Source: Mesorhizobium opportunistum WSM2075 (GTDB lineage Bacteria; Pseudomonadota; Alphaproteobacteria; Rhizobiales; Rhizobiaceae). Taken from it: a stretch of DNA of 64,000 bases. Positions 9,608-18,107 of the stretch are shown here, one piece after another (the first letter of the stretch is position 1; each line of letters starts with the position of its first letter). Both the position numbers and the translations under genes were made by a program. The notes under the pieces are model-generated. The model saw nothing but the letters and a program-made list of their open reading frames with translations, ran no database searches and was not told the DNA's origin. The stretch is taken from assembly GCF_000176035.2 (NCBI RefSeq), contig NC_015675.1, forward strand, positions 992,001-1,056,000. Reading direction: 5' to 3'.

Positions 9608-9657
9608 TTTTCAAGTCCTGTCGTGAATATTCATAGCCCGCGAGCGTTGGGCCGATA

Positions 9658-10530
9658 TCATGCCCCGATGGCGGCGGCCTTCGCCAGCAGTTTTTCAGCC
9701 TGCGTCAGGTGCAGCCGCTCGACCATCCTGCCATTCAGCGCAATCACGGCCTTGCCGGCATTTTCGGCGAGCGAGAATGCGTCCTTCACCGCGCGCGCCT
9801 CGGCCACCGCTTGCACTGTTGGCACGAAGGCGCGGTTGGCGGCTTCGATCTGGGCCGGATGGATGAGGCTCTTGCCGTCGAACCCCATGGCGGCGGATTC
9901 CCTGCATTCGCGGGCGAAAGCGTCGAGGTCGCGAAAATCATTGGCGACGCCGTCGAGCATGTCGAGGCCGCCGGCACGGGCGGCCAGCACCATCTGCATC
10001 AGCCAGGGCACGAGGTAGCGGCGGTCCGGCGTCGCCAGCACGCCGGTGTCCTTGACCAGATCATTCGTTCCGGCAACGAAACAATCAAGGCGCGAGGCCG
10101 GATCGCGGCCAAGTTCGGCGATCGCGCCGATGTTGAGCAGCGCCTTGGGCGTCTCGATCATCGCCCACAGTTTCACGCTATCGGGGACAAAATTGTCGTC
10201 GAGCACATCGCCGGCCTCGAGCAGGTCGCGCGGCGTATCGACCTTGGGCAACAGGATGCCGTCGGGTTCGCAGCTTGCGGCGGCCAGCAGATCGTCGGCG
10301 CCCCATTCGCTGGACAGCGCATTGATGCGGACGATCATCTCGCAGCGGCGATCGGCATCGGCGAAGATCTTCGCCAACTTTCCGCGGGCGGCGATCTTGT
10401 CGGCCGGGGCCGAGGCATCCTCCAGGTCGATGATAACGGCGTCGCAGGAAAGCTGCGCGATCTTGGCCAGCGCCTTGTCGTTGGAGGCCGGGACATAGAG
10501 CACCGAACGGCGCGGGCGATAGATATCCAT
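9658..10530 (-). CDS. CitE-like CoA-ester lyase (HpcH/HpaI family)
   Basis: 290 aa TIM-barrel aldolase/lyase. RPRRSVLYVPASNDKAL at the N-terminus, DAVIIDLEDASAPADK, VKLWAMIETPKALLNI and FVAGTNDLVKD are the conserved blocks of citrate-lyase-beta-like enzymes that bind Mg2+ and an acyl-CoA thioester (malyl-CoA, citramalyl-CoA or similar). MGFDGKSLIHPAQIEAANRAF is the C-terminal signature. Without the other citrate lyase subunits nearby, a stand-alone citramalyl-CoA/malyl-CoA lyase or thioesterase is likelier than citrate fermentation. The substrate cannot be told from sequence. Confidence 0.88.
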   Translation of the reverse strand: MDIYRPRRSVLYVPASNDKALAKIAQLSCDAVIIDLEDASAPADKIAARGKLAKIFADADRRCEMIVRINALSSEWGADDLLAAASCEPDGILLPKVDTPRDLLEAGDVLDDNFVPDSVKLWAMIETPKALLNIGAIAELGRDPASRLDCFVAGTNDLVKDTGVLATPDRRYLVPWLMQMVLAARAGGLDMLDGVANDFRDLDAFARECRESAAMGFDGKSLIHPAQIEAANRAFVPTVQAVAEARAVKDAFSLAENAGKAVIALNGRMVERLHLTQAEKLLAKAAAIGA

Positions 10531-10654
10531 GTCCGATCTATGCCGCGTGTGGTTAGTCGAGGCAAGCAGAAGGCCGGTACCTGATACGAGCCAACCGCGA
10601 AAGCTCGTGCTGCCCCTTGCCTGCCCGTCCTCCGCAGCAGTTGCGGAAGGGGCT

Positions 10655-10735
10655 CTTCCTCTCCCCCGTCGATCGGGGGAGAGGTGTCGAGCGAAGCTCG
10701 ACGGAGTGGGGGTCGACCCTTGGGCGCAAGGCGAG
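10655..10735. repeat. Palindromic repeat, family B, in the 482-bp gap before the IS110 gene
   Basis: CCTCTCCCCCGTCGATCGGG paired with its complement, followed by GTGTCGAGCGAAGCTCGAC and GGAGTGGGGGTCGACCC. It is the inverse orientation of the module at about 1893-1960. The gap 10531-11012 otherwise shows short partial copies of the same motifs (CCCCCACTCCGTCTCGG near 10790) and the palindrome at 10862. No gene is supported in it. Confidence 0.7.
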
Positions 10736-10861
10736 GCTTGCGCCTGGTGCCCTTGCTATGTCCGTCGCGGCGGTTGCCAGGTGGTTCCCCCACTCCGTCT
10801 CGGCTTCGCCGAGCCACCTTGTATCTACACGAGAGCGATTTCGTGGGATTGAAGCGATTGA

Positions 10862-10893
10862 GCCAAGGTCCGGGCGGCCGCCCGGACCTTGGC
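10862..10893. repeat. 32-bp perfect palindrome upstream of the IS110 transposase
   Basis: GCCAAGGTCCGGGCGG followed immediately by CCGCCCGGACCTTGGC, a perfect inverted repeat without spacer. It lies 120 bases before the transposase start. IS1111-type members of the IS110 family carry subterminal inverted repeats, but no matching copy is seen after the gene, so it may be an independent cruciform or terminator-like element. No T tract follows. Confidence 0.6.
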
Positions 10894-11012
10894 TTGGCGA
10901 AGTCGCCCGTACCACCTGAGGTTACAGCCGCGGGAGAGCTTGGGATCTTCGCCTTCGTCACGCACGACCGAACAGTCGCTTGGTTCCAACCGTACGCACA
11001 AGGCAGGTTACC

Positions 11013-11951
11013 GTGAACAAGATCATTTGTGGAGTTGATGTTTCGAAGGATTGGCTGGACGCGCATGTCTGGCCAGGCGGTGCGGCAGAGCGTTTCGCCA
11101 ATGACGCGACGGGCATCGCAGCTCTTTGGCTGTTCTGCCGTGGCCACGGCGCAGCAATGGCGGTGATGGAGGCGTCGGGCGGCTATGAGAGGCTGGGGTT
11201 CATGCTTTTGTGGGCGCATGGCATGCCGTGCGGCGTGGTCAATGCCAAGAGCGTGCGTCGCTTCGCCGAGGCGATGGGTTATCTGGAAAAGACCGACCGG
11301 ATCGACGCTGCTGTCATCGCCCATTACAGCGAAGTCAAGAAGACGGTCCCCACGCCACCGCCGAGCGCTGCCCAGCAGCGGCTCGCCGCACTGGTTGCGC
11401 GGCTTTGCCAGGTTGTCGGCGATGCGACCATCAACAAGCAGCGCAGAAGTGCCGCACGCGACGCCGAGACATGCGCCAGCATCGAGGCCATGCTGGCCTT
11501 CCTCAAGCGCGAGCAACGACGGCTGGAAGGCGAGATTGCCTCGATGATCGACGACGATCCGCTGTGGGCCAGGCTGGAGCGGGCCTTCCGTTCGCTCAAG
11601 GGGGTGGCCGGGCGCACCGTCGCCCGCCTGATGGCCGAACTGCCTGAGATCGGCCTCATCTCCAACAAAGCCATCGCTAAGCTGGCAGGCCTCGCCCCCA
11701 TCGCAGATGACAGCGGCAGGCGGGCCGGCAACAGGCATGTGCGCGGCGGACGCGCCGGGCCGCGAGGCATCCTCTTCATCGTCGCGGCCATCGTGGCCAA
11801 GTTCGATCCCCATCTCAAAGCGTTCGCTCAGCGGTTGCAACAGGCCGGAAAGTCCAAAATGCTCATCCGCATCGCACTCGCCCGAAAACTCCTCGTCATC
11901 CTCAATGCAAAAGCACGCGATGCGCGAGCCGAGTTCGCAAATGCAACTTGA
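11013..11951 (+). CDS. IS110-family transposase (DEDD)
   Basis: 312 aa starting at GTG 11013, preceded by AGGCAGG. The N-terminal DEDD (RuvC-like) domain begins IICGVDVSKDWLDAHVW and contains GYLEKTDRIDAAVIAHY; the C-terminal Transposase_20 domain has FRSLKGVAGRTVARLMAELP and RAGNRHVRGGRAGPRGILF. These enzymes insert by a site-specific-like mechanism and usually lack terminal inverted repeats and target duplications, so the element ends cannot be fixed from one copy. It lies in repeat-rich intergenic DNA (family B palindromes on both sides), consistent with IS110 elements targeting REP-like sequences. The ORF appears complete. Confidence 0.93.
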   Translation: MNKIICGVDVSKDWLDAHVWPGGAAERFANDATGIAALWLFCRGHGAAMAVMEASGGYERLGFMLLWAHGMPCGVVNAKSVRRFAEAMGYLEKTDRIDAAVIAHYSEVKKTVPTPPPSAAQQRLAALVARLCQVVGDATINKQRRSAARDAETCASIEAMLAFLKREQRRLEGEIASMIDDDPLWARLERAFRSLKGVAGRTVARLMAELPEIGLISNKAIAKLAGLAPIADDSGRRAGNRHVRGGRAGPRGILFIVAAIVAKFDPHLKAFAQRLQQAGKSKMLIRIALARKLLVILNAKARDARAEFANAT

Positions 11952-12111
11952 CACCCCAGACAGTCGCTCTCCCCCCTCCGGAGGGAGAGGAAAGGAGCCT
12001 GGCTGGGGCGGCACCCTCAGGCGCGGCCTCTGCACGAAAACTGCACGCGCTTGCTGGAAACCTCCTTGCATCCGCCGCACGGTTTCCCCGTCGGCCTGCG
12101 AGACAGACGGC

Positions 12112-12288
12112 ATGCAAAAGCGAGCAAGCCCCCGTCTGCCCTACCGGTTGCGCAGCGACGGATGGTGGCTGGCCGATCCGCCACGCGCGGATCCCACCGC
12201 CATGCTCATTCCCTTTGTCCGCAAGAGCCTGCCGCCAATGCGGCCGGATGCGATCAGGCCAGATGCTGCCAAGAAGGTCAGATCATGA
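12112..12288 (+). CDS. Small hypothetical ORF overlapping the DUF4173 gene start
   Basis: 58-codon ORF (MQKRASPRLPYRLRSDG...) whose TGA overlaps the ATG of the next gene as ATGA, the arrangement of translationally coupled pairs. No Shine-Dalgarno is evident before its own ATG and no family is recognised. It may be a leader ORF, the remnant of a gene cut by the nearby IS110 insertion, or chance. The rest of the gap 11952-12284 holds a family B repeat fragment (CTCCCCCCTCCGGAGGGAG at ~11970). Confidence 0.3.
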   Translation: MQKRASPRLPYRLRSDGWWLADPPRADPTAMLIPFVRKSLPPMRPDAIRPDAAKKVRS

Positions 12289-13829
12289 CGTCGTTTTTCA
12301 CAGCGGCACCAGGCTATTGCAGCCGCTTCGGCATTGCCGTGCTGCTGGTCGTGCTGGCGGATTTCCTGTTCTACGGCCAGCCGGTCGGCATCACGGTTTT
12401 GCTGTTCGCCATCCTGATCGCCGCCGCGGTCGTGGCCGTGCATCCCGCGGCCTTCAGCGATAGCAGGGTCTGGCTGAAGCCCGCCGCGCTGCTGGTCGCG
12501 CTGCTGCCGCTCGCCGAAAATGCCAGCGCCTTGTCTGTCTCGATCGCGCTTGCGGCGCTTGTCGTATTCGCGCTTTCGCTGAGCGGACGCCTGCGGCACG
12601 GTATCGCCCGCATTGCTCGGCAGATCGCCCTGTTTTGGCTCGCGGCGCCGTTTCGGTTCGTTGGCGATTTCATCCGCTGGCGCAGGACAGCGCGCCGGTT
12701 CGGCCGGCGCCGCGTCCGGCTGGCGGCGATCGCCGTCTGGGTGATGCCGCTGACACTGGGCGCCGTCTTCCTGGCGCTGTTCGGCACCGCCAATCCGGTC
12801 ATCGGCTACTGGCTGTCGCTGATCGACCTTCTGAAGCTGCTCGATCTCATCCAGCTGGCGCGGATTGCCTTCTGGCTGTTCGTGCTCGCCGGCGTCTGGG
12901 CCTTTTTGCGGCCACGCCTGCCGCGATTTCGTCGGCGCGTTTCCCGGCCAAACCATGTCCCAGCTGCTCAGCCGGCGACCAATCCGCAAATTCACGTCAT
13001 CGAGGACATCGTTTTCGGCAAGGCGGCCATCCTGCGCGCGCTTGTTGTCTTCAACGTGCTGTTCGCGCTGCAGACCGGGCTCGACTTCACCTATCTGTGG
13101 GGCGGGGTGGGCCTTCCCGACGGCTTGAGCTACGCCGCCTATGCGCATCGCGGCGCCTATCCGCTTATCGTAACCGCGCTGCTCGCCGCCGGTTTCGTCC
13201 TCGCGGCGCTGCGGCCCGGCAGCGCGACCTCGGCCGATCCGGTCATCCGCCGGCTGGTCTATGCCTGGGTGGCGCAGAACATCATGCTGGTCATCTCGTC
13301 GATCCTGCGGCTTGACCTCTATGTCGGCATCTATGCGCTGACCTACTGGCGCATCGCGGCTTTCGGCTGGATGGCTCTGGTGGCGGCGGGCCTTGCGCTG
13401 ATCATCGCCCGCATCGCCCTGCAAAAATCCAACGAATGGCTATTCTCCGCCAATCTTCTGACGTTATCCTTAGCGCTTTATGGCTGTTGCTTCATCAACT
13501 TCGCGGCAACGATCGCCAATTACAATGTCGACCATTCCCTTGAAATGACCGGCCAGGGCATTCCCCTCGACGCCTGGTATCTGCGCTCGCTTGGCCCGGG
13601 CGCGTTTCCGGCGCTCGACCGGTTCTTCGATCACCAGGACAAGACGCCTGCCGCCGGCGCTGTCCGCGAGCTGGAGCGTGTGCGCGACAGCGACGAAAGC
13701 TGGTATCGCAGCGTCCAGAACAACTGGCGGGCCTGGAGCTTTCGAGACTGGCGCCTGCTGCGCGATCTCGACAGCAAGGGGTCGCTCGTGCTTCCTCAGC
13801 CCTCGCAACCTACCGCGCGGGACCGCTGA
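12285..13829 (+). CDS. DUF4173 (DUF4153-like) multi-pass membrane protein
   Basis: 514 aa from ATG 12285 preceded by AAGAAGG. About eleven hydrophobic segments; a loop of Arg-rich sequence (RFGRRRVRL, RPRLPRFRRRV) marks cytoplasmic sides. GLSYAAYAHRGAYPLIVTAL is the typical DUF4173 core motif, and a soluble C-terminal part has YNVDHS and LDAWYLRSLGPGAFPAL. Function unknown in the family. It is followed after three bases by the response regulator gene, which in turn overlaps the histidine kinase gene, so the three are one operon and the membrane protein is a likely input or target of the two-component system. Confidence 0.85.
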   Translation: MTSFFTAAPGYCSRFGIAVLLVVLADFLFYGQPVGITVLLFAILIAAAVVAVHPAAFSDSRVWLKPAALLVALLPLAENASALSVSIALAALVVFALSLSGRLRHGIARIARQIALFWLAAPFRFVGDFIRWRRTARRFGRRRVRLAAIAVWVMPLTLGAVFLALFGTANPVIGYWLSLIDLLKLLDLIQLARIAFWLFVLAGVWAFLRPRLPRFRRRVSRPNHVPAAQPATNPQIHVIEDIVFGKAAILRALVVFNVLFALQTGLDFTYLWGGVGLPDGLSYAAYAHRGAYPLIVTALLAAGFVLAALRPGSATSADPVIRRLVYAWVAQNIMLVISSILRLDLYVGIYALTYWRIAAFGWMALVAAGLALIIARIALQKSNEWLFSANLLTLSLALYGCCFINFAATIANYNVDHSLEMTGQGIPLDAWYLRSLGPGAFPALDRFFDHQDKTPAAGAVRELERVRDSDESWYRSVQNNWRAWSFRDWRLLRDLDSKGSLVLPQPSQPTARDR

Positions 13830-13832
13830 TCC

Positions 13833-14525
13833 ATGCCGCATCACATCCTCGTCGCCGACGATGACCCGCATATCCGCGAGGTGATCTGCTTTGCGTTGGA
13901 AAAAGCCGGCATGAAGACGGCTGCCGTTTCCGACGGTGCGGCCGCTCTGCGAGCGATCGAACGGCACACACCCGACCTGGTCGTGCTCGACATCGGCATG
14001 CCGGAGATGGACGGGCTGGAGGTCTGCCGGCGGCTCAGGCACACATCCGATGTGCCGGTGCTGTTCCTGTCGGCGAGGGACGAGGAGATCGACCGCATCC
14101 TCGGGCTCGAAATGGGCGGTGACGATTATGTGACGAAACCGTTTTCCCCGCGCGAGCTGGTCGCCCGCGTCAACGTCATCCTGCGGCGCGCCCGCCCGGC
14201 GGCGCCCGAACCGGCCGACGACAGGCAGTTCGCGCATGGTAAGCTTATTCTGGTGCCGGCCAGCCACGGCGCCGCCTTCGATAGCAAGCCGCTGTCGCTG
14301 ACGGGTATAGAATTCTCCATCCTGAAAGGGTTTCTGGCGCGGCCGGCGCATGTGCTCGACCGCGACGCGGTGATGGCCAATGCCTATGCCGGCAAGGTCC
14401 ACGTCGCCGATCGCACCGTCGACAGCCATATCCGCAACATCCGCGCCAAGCTGGCGGCGGCGGGTTGCCTTGACGCCATCGAGACGGTGCATGGCGTCGG
14501 CTTCCGGCTCGGCCGATGCGGCTGA
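13833..14525 (+). CDS. OmpR-family response regulator
   Basis: 230 aa. Receiver domain with acidic pocket DDD (9-11), phosphoacceptor D53 in VVLDIGMPEMDG, LFLSARDEE and the VTKPFSPREL lysine. The C-terminal winged helix is of PhoB/OmpR type (SLTGIEFSILKGFLARPAHVL, DRTVDSHIRNIRAKL, VHGVGFRLG). Resembles CreB-like regulators. It acts as a DNA-binding transcription factor activated by the kinase encoded immediately downstream; the genes overlap by ten bases. Targets are unknown; the upstream DUF4173 gene is an obvious candidate. Confidence 0.93.
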   Translation: MPHHILVADDDPHIREVICFALEKAGMKTAAVSDGAAALRAIERHTPDLVVLDIGMPEMDGLEVCRRLRHTSDVPVLFLSARDEEIDRILGLEMGGDDYVTKPFSPRELVARVNVILRRARPAAPEPADDRQFAHGKLILVPASHGAAFDSKPLSLTGIEFSILKGFLARPAHVLDRDAVMANAYAGKVHVADRTVDSHIRNIRAKLAAAGCLDAIETVHGVGFRLGRCG

Positions 14526-16117
14526 CCAGTTCGCGCAAATGGATAGGCCGCAAATGGCGGCCACGGCTTGCCACCGTCGTCGTCGCCATCCTGATCATGG
14601 TGATGGCGCTGCCGCTGGTCGGCCTGTTCTTCTTCCGGCTCTACGAGAACCAGCTGATCCGGCAGACCGAGGCGGAACTGATCGCGCAAGGCGCGGCCAT
14701 TGCCGCCATCTACGCGCAGGACGTTCGCGACGCCGGCATCGCGCCGGAAAAGCTTGGCGCACTGACACCTGGGGCAAATGGGATCTCGAGCCGAAGCACC
14801 AATCCCGACGGCCCCTACCGGCCGATCGAGCCGCGCCTCGATCTCGCCTCGGATTATGTGCTTCCGACCCGGCCGGCGGCGACGCCCGCAATCGCCGATC
14901 CCGCTTTCGCCACGATCGGAACGCGGCTGTCGGGCATTCTCGACGCCACGCAGAAAACCACGCTGGCCGGTTTCCGGCTGCTCGACCCCCGGGGTGTCGT
15001 CATCGCCGGGCGCGGCGAGGTCGGGCAGTCGCTCGGCGAGGTCGAGGAGGTGCGCGCCGCGCTCGGTGGCCGCTATGCCAGCGCGCTCAGGCTGCGCATT
15101 CCCGACCAGCCGACGCCGCCGCTCTATTCGGTCAGCCGCGGCACCAAGGTGCGTGTCTTCGTCGCTTTGCCAGTGGCCGTCGACGGCAAGGTCGCCGGCG
15201 TGGTCTATGTGTCGCGGACGCCCAACAACATCGTCAAGCATCTCTATGGCGAGCGCGGCAAGGTGACCCTGGCGGCGATCGCCATCCTCGGCGGCACGCT
15301 GCTCATCGGCCTGGTCTTCCTGCGCACCGTCAGCCGGCCGATCTATGCGCTGATCGACCGCACCGAACGCATCGCCGCCGGCGACCGCGACGCGATCCGG
15401 CCGCTCGACCACCACGGCACATACGAGATGGCCGAGCTTTCCGCCGCCTTCCTCGACATGGCCGAAAAGCTGCAGGCGCGATCGGACTCGATCCAGACTT
15501 TCGCCACCCATGTCTCGCATGAACTCAAATCGCCGCTGACGGCGATCCAGGGCGCGGCCGAGCTGCTGCGCGATTCCGGCTCGGCGATGGACGATGCCGA
15601 GCGCCGGCGCTTTTCCGACAACATCGTCACCGATGCCGGTCGGCTCAACCTGCTGGTGCGGAAGCTGCTCGACCTGGCACGGGCGGAAAATCTCGCGCCC
15701 AGCGGCCAAAGCACCTCGATCGGTGCAGCGCTTGCCCTGCTCCCGGTCGACACCAGGCTGGCGGTTCGCGTCGAAGTCGGCGGCGATCTGGCCTTGCGCA
15801 TATCGGCGGAGAACGCGGCGATCGTGCTGGGCAATCTCATCGATAATTCGGCCCGGCACGGCGCGACGCAGGTTTCGATCATCGCCGCAAGCGCCGGCGG
15901 CAAGGCGACGGTGCTGGTCGGGGATGACGGCGCCGGCATTTCGCCGAGCAACCGGGCACGCATCTTCGAACCGTTCTTCACCACGCGGCGCTCTACCGGC
16001 GGCACCGGCATGGGGCTCGGCATCGTGCTGGCCCTCCTGAAAGCGCATGATGGTATGATCCGGCTGGTTGACAGCGAGCCCGGCACGCGCTTCGAGATCA
16101 TTCTGCCGGTAGTATGA
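14516..16117 (+). CDS. CreC-like sensor histidine kinase
   Basis: 533 aa. Transmembrane segments at about 19-41 and 251-271 enclose a ~210-residue periplasmic sensor region. HAMP follows, then the dimerisation/phosphoacceptor helix with H335 in THVSHELKSPLTAIQG, and an ATPase domain with NLIDNSARHG (N box), DDGAGIS (G1), F box around IFEPFFTT and GTGMGLGI (G2). All catalytic motifs are present. The kinase partners with the overlapping response regulator gene. The signal sensed is not evident. Confidence 0.93.
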   Translation: MRLTSSRKWIGRKWRPRLATVVVAILIMVMALPLVGLFFFRLYENQLIRQTEAELIAQGAAIAAIYAQDVRDAGIAPEKLGALTPGANGISSRSTNPDGPYRPIEPRLDLASDYVLPTRPAATPAIADPAFATIGTRLSGILDATQKTTLAGFRLLDPRGVVIAGRGEVGQSLGEVEEVRAALGGRYASALRLRIPDQPTPPLYSVSRGTKVRVFVALPVAVDGKVAGVVYVSRTPNNIVKHLYGERGKVTLAAIAILGGTLLIGLVFLRTVSRPIYALIDRTERIAAGDRDAIRPLDHHGTYEMAELSAAFLDMAEKLQARSDSIQTFATHVSHELKSPLTAIQGAAELLRDSGSAMDDAERRRFSDNIVTDAGRLNLLVRKLLDLARAENLAPSGQSTSIGAALALLPVDTRLAVRVEVGGDLALRISAENAAIVLGNLIDNSARHGATQVSIIAASAGGKATVLVGDDGAGISPSNRARIFEPFFTTRRSTGGTGMGLGIVLALLKAHDGMIRLVDSEPGTRFEIILPVV

Positions 16118-16121
16118 GAGT

Positions 16122-16170
16122 GAGCATGATCTTTTCCGAAAACCGGCGGCCACTTTTCGGGATCATGCTC
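16122..16170. repeat. Short RIME-like palindrome (catgatc type)
   Basis: GAGCATGATC ... GATCATGCTC: ten-base arms around an asymmetric centre with CCGAAAACCGG. Lies between the kinase stop and the oxidoreductase gene. This 50-bp form resembles one half of the longer rhizobial intergenic elements elsewhere in the window. Confidence 0.7.
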
Positions 16171-16192
16171 TAGGCTTGGAGAGGCATAAAGC

Positions 16193-17359
16193 GTGCGCTA
16201 CGACATCGTCATCATCGGCGGGGCCATCGTCGGGTCCTCCATCGCCTATTACCTGCGCGAGGAAGGGTTTTCCGGCTCGATCGCGCTGATCGAGCGCGAT
16301 CCGCAATTCGCGCAGGCGGCAACGACGCTGTCCATGGCCTCGATCCGCCAGCAATTCTCCATTCCGGAAAACATCCGGCTGTCGCAGTTCACGCTGAAAC
16401 TGTTTCGGCGGCTGAAGGAAGAGTTCGGCACCGATGCCGATATCGGTTTCCGCGAGGGCGGCTACCTCATCCTCGCCGGAGAGGCCGGGCTGCCGATCCT
16501 GAAGGCCAATCACGAGGCGCAGATCGCCGAGGGCGCCGACATCGTGTTGGAGGACGCCGAGCAGCTGACGCGGCGCTTCGCCTGGCTGTCGACCGAAGGT
16601 ATTTCCGCCGGCGCCTATGGCCGCACCGGCGAAGGCTGGTTCGACGCGCATGCGATGCTGACGCTGTTCCGCAAGGCGCTGCGTGACAAGAAGATCGATT
16701 TCATCACTGCCGATGTCACAGGCATCGCGCGCGACGGCAACCGCGTCACCGGCGTCAAGCTCGACAATGGCCAGACGCTGGAGGCCGGCATCGTCGTCAA
16801 CGCCGCCGGGCCGAATGCCGGCAAGGTCGCGGCTTTTGCGCGGCTCGAGCTGCCGGTCGAGCCGCGCAAGCGCAACGTCTTCGTCTTCGAGGCGCGCGAG
16901 AAATATGCCGACATGCCGCTGCTGGTCGATCCCTCCGGCATCTATGTCCGCCCGGAAGGCTCGGTCTACCTCACCGGCGGCGCCGAACCGGAAGAGGGCG
17001 ACGGCCCGGCCGCACCCGGGGATTTCGAGGTCGATTGGCCGCTGTTCGAAGAGGTGATCTGGCCGGTGCTGGCAACCCGCATTCCAGCCTTCGAAGCGAT
17101 CAAGTCGACGCGCGCCTGGGCCGGCCACTACGACTATAACACGCTCGACCAGAACGCGGTGATCGGCCCGCATCCCGAGGTCGGCAATTTCATCTTCGCC
17201 AATGGGTTCTCAGGCCACGGTCTGCAGCAGGCGCCGGCGGTCGGCAAGGCGCTGGCTGAGCTGATCGTGCATGGCGATTACCGGACGGTGGATTGCTCGG
17301 CGTTCGGGTATGAGCGCGTGGCGGAGGGTCGGGCGTTCCGGGAATTGAATGTGATTTGA
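16193..17359 (+). CDS. FAD-dependent oxidoreductase (DAO family)
   Basis: 388 aa from GTG 16193, preceded by GGAGAGG. Rossmann FAD-binding motif YDIVIIGGAIVGSSIAYYL at residues 3-21 (GGAIVG in place of GxGxxG), substrate-domain features of sarcosine/D-amino-acid oxidases, and a C-terminal FANGFSGHGLQQAPAVGKAL, the usual second FAD contact. It would oxidise a secondary or primary amine substrate; which one is not evident. LSMASIRQQFSIPENIRLS resembles FAD-dependent enzymes of rhizobia annotated as FOXRED1/SoxB-like. No neighbouring genes reveal a pathway. Confidence 0.88.
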   Translation: MRYDIVIIGGAIVGSSIAYYLREEGFSGSIALIERDPQFAQAATTLSMASIRQQFSIPENIRLSQFTLKLFRRLKEEFGTDADIGFREGGYLILAGEAGLPILKANHEAQIAEGADIVLEDAEQLTRRFAWLSTEGISAGAYGRTGEGWFDAHAMLTLFRKALRDKKIDFITADVTGIARDGNRVTGVKLDNGQTLEAGIVVNAAGPNAGKVAAFARLELPVEPRKRNVFVFEAREKYADMPLLVDPSGIYVRPEGSVYLTGGAEPEEGDGPAAPGDFEVDWPLFEEVIWPVLATRIPAFEAIKSTRAWAGHYDYNTLDQNAVIGPHPEVGNFIFANGFSGHGLQQAPAVGKALAELIVHGDYRTVDCSAFGYERVAEGRAFRELNVI

Positions 17360-17366
17360 GGCGCGC

Positions 17367-17564
17367 TTCTTCCTTCTCCCCTTGCGGGAGAAGGTGGCCT
17401 CGCGAAGCGAGGTCGGATGAGGGGTGTTCCAGCTTGGCGATACCCTCATCAAGGTTGGTGGTCTGGGAACAGAACCCGTCAACCTCTCACTCCGCTGGAA
17501 CACCCCTCATCTGTCTCGGCGCTGACGCGCCGATCCACCTTCTCCCGCAGGGGGAGAAGGAAAG
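17367..17564. repeat. Large palindromic repeat, family C copy 1
   Basis: About 200 bp. Outer arms CCTTCTCCCCTTGCGGGAG and its partner CTCCCGCAGGGGGAGAAGG; next GGATGAGGGGTGTTCC pairs with GGAACACCCCTCATC. Inside are two local hairpins (CCTCGCGAAGCGAGG and TCGGCGCTGACGCGCCGA). A second copy is at 31831-31978. The right part overlaps the end of the convergent SRPBCC gene. Confidence 0.8.
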
Positions 17565-18064
17565 AGGCGCGTCCAAGCCGCCACCCGGTTTCCCGCATCC
17601 AAATATGCCTGCAGCCAGCTCAGCACCCGTCCCCAGCCCTCGGCATGTTCAGCCGCCGCTTCACTTAAGCCGGCAAAGCCGCCATGGCAGATCGTAATGC
17701 GGGTGCCGATCGCGATCGGTTCCAGCAGATACGCCACTTTGGTCTCTCGCCGGCCAAGTGTCGGGTGGTCCCACGCATAGGCCCGCGTCTGCACGATCCG
17801 GCGCGGCGCCTCGATGTCGAGGAATTCGCCGCCGGCCGGCCGGCTTCTGCCGTCGGCCGTCCTGACGACTACCGTCCAGCGGCCGCCGACGCGAAGATCG
17901 GCCGACCAGTCGACCACGCGGTAGGTGTCGGCGGACCCCCACCAGCGCTCGACCTCATCGCTAACCAGAGCGTGGAACACGTGTTCAACAGGCGCGCCGA
18001 GGTCGGCCGATGCCATGATCGTCTCGCCATTGGTCATGCTATGCACCATGGGAACATACGTCAT
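17507..18064 (-). CDS. SRPBCC/AHSA1-family protein
   Basis: 185 aa from the ATG of MTYVPMVHSM; a longer start is possible but adds no family sequence. The START-like fold typical of AHSA1 proteins is visible: ADLGAPVEHVFHALVSDEVERWW (in two parts here: ADLGAPVEHVFHAL, VSDEVERWW), DLRVGGRW, TRITICHGGFAG and WGRVLSWLQAYLDAG. The last ~20 residues (from LFPSPPAGEGG on) are translated from palindromic repeat family C, so the original C-terminus was probably replaced by repeat insertion. Third gene of the ArsR-SRPBCC-SRPBCC operon. Ligand unknown. Confidence 0.82.
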   Translation of the reverse strand: MTYVPMVHSMTNGETIMASADLGAPVEHVFHALVSDEVERWWGSADTYRVVDWSADLRVGGRWTVVVRTADGRSRPAGGEFLDIEAPRRIVQTRAYAWDHPTLGRRETKVAYLLEPIAIGTRITICHGGFAGLSEAAAEHAEGWGRVLSWLQAYLDAGNRVAAWTRLFPSPPAGEGGSARQRRDR

Positions 18065-18107
18065 GGATGCCTCCGGATAATGTTTGTTTCGGTATCGAAA
18101 TGATATT

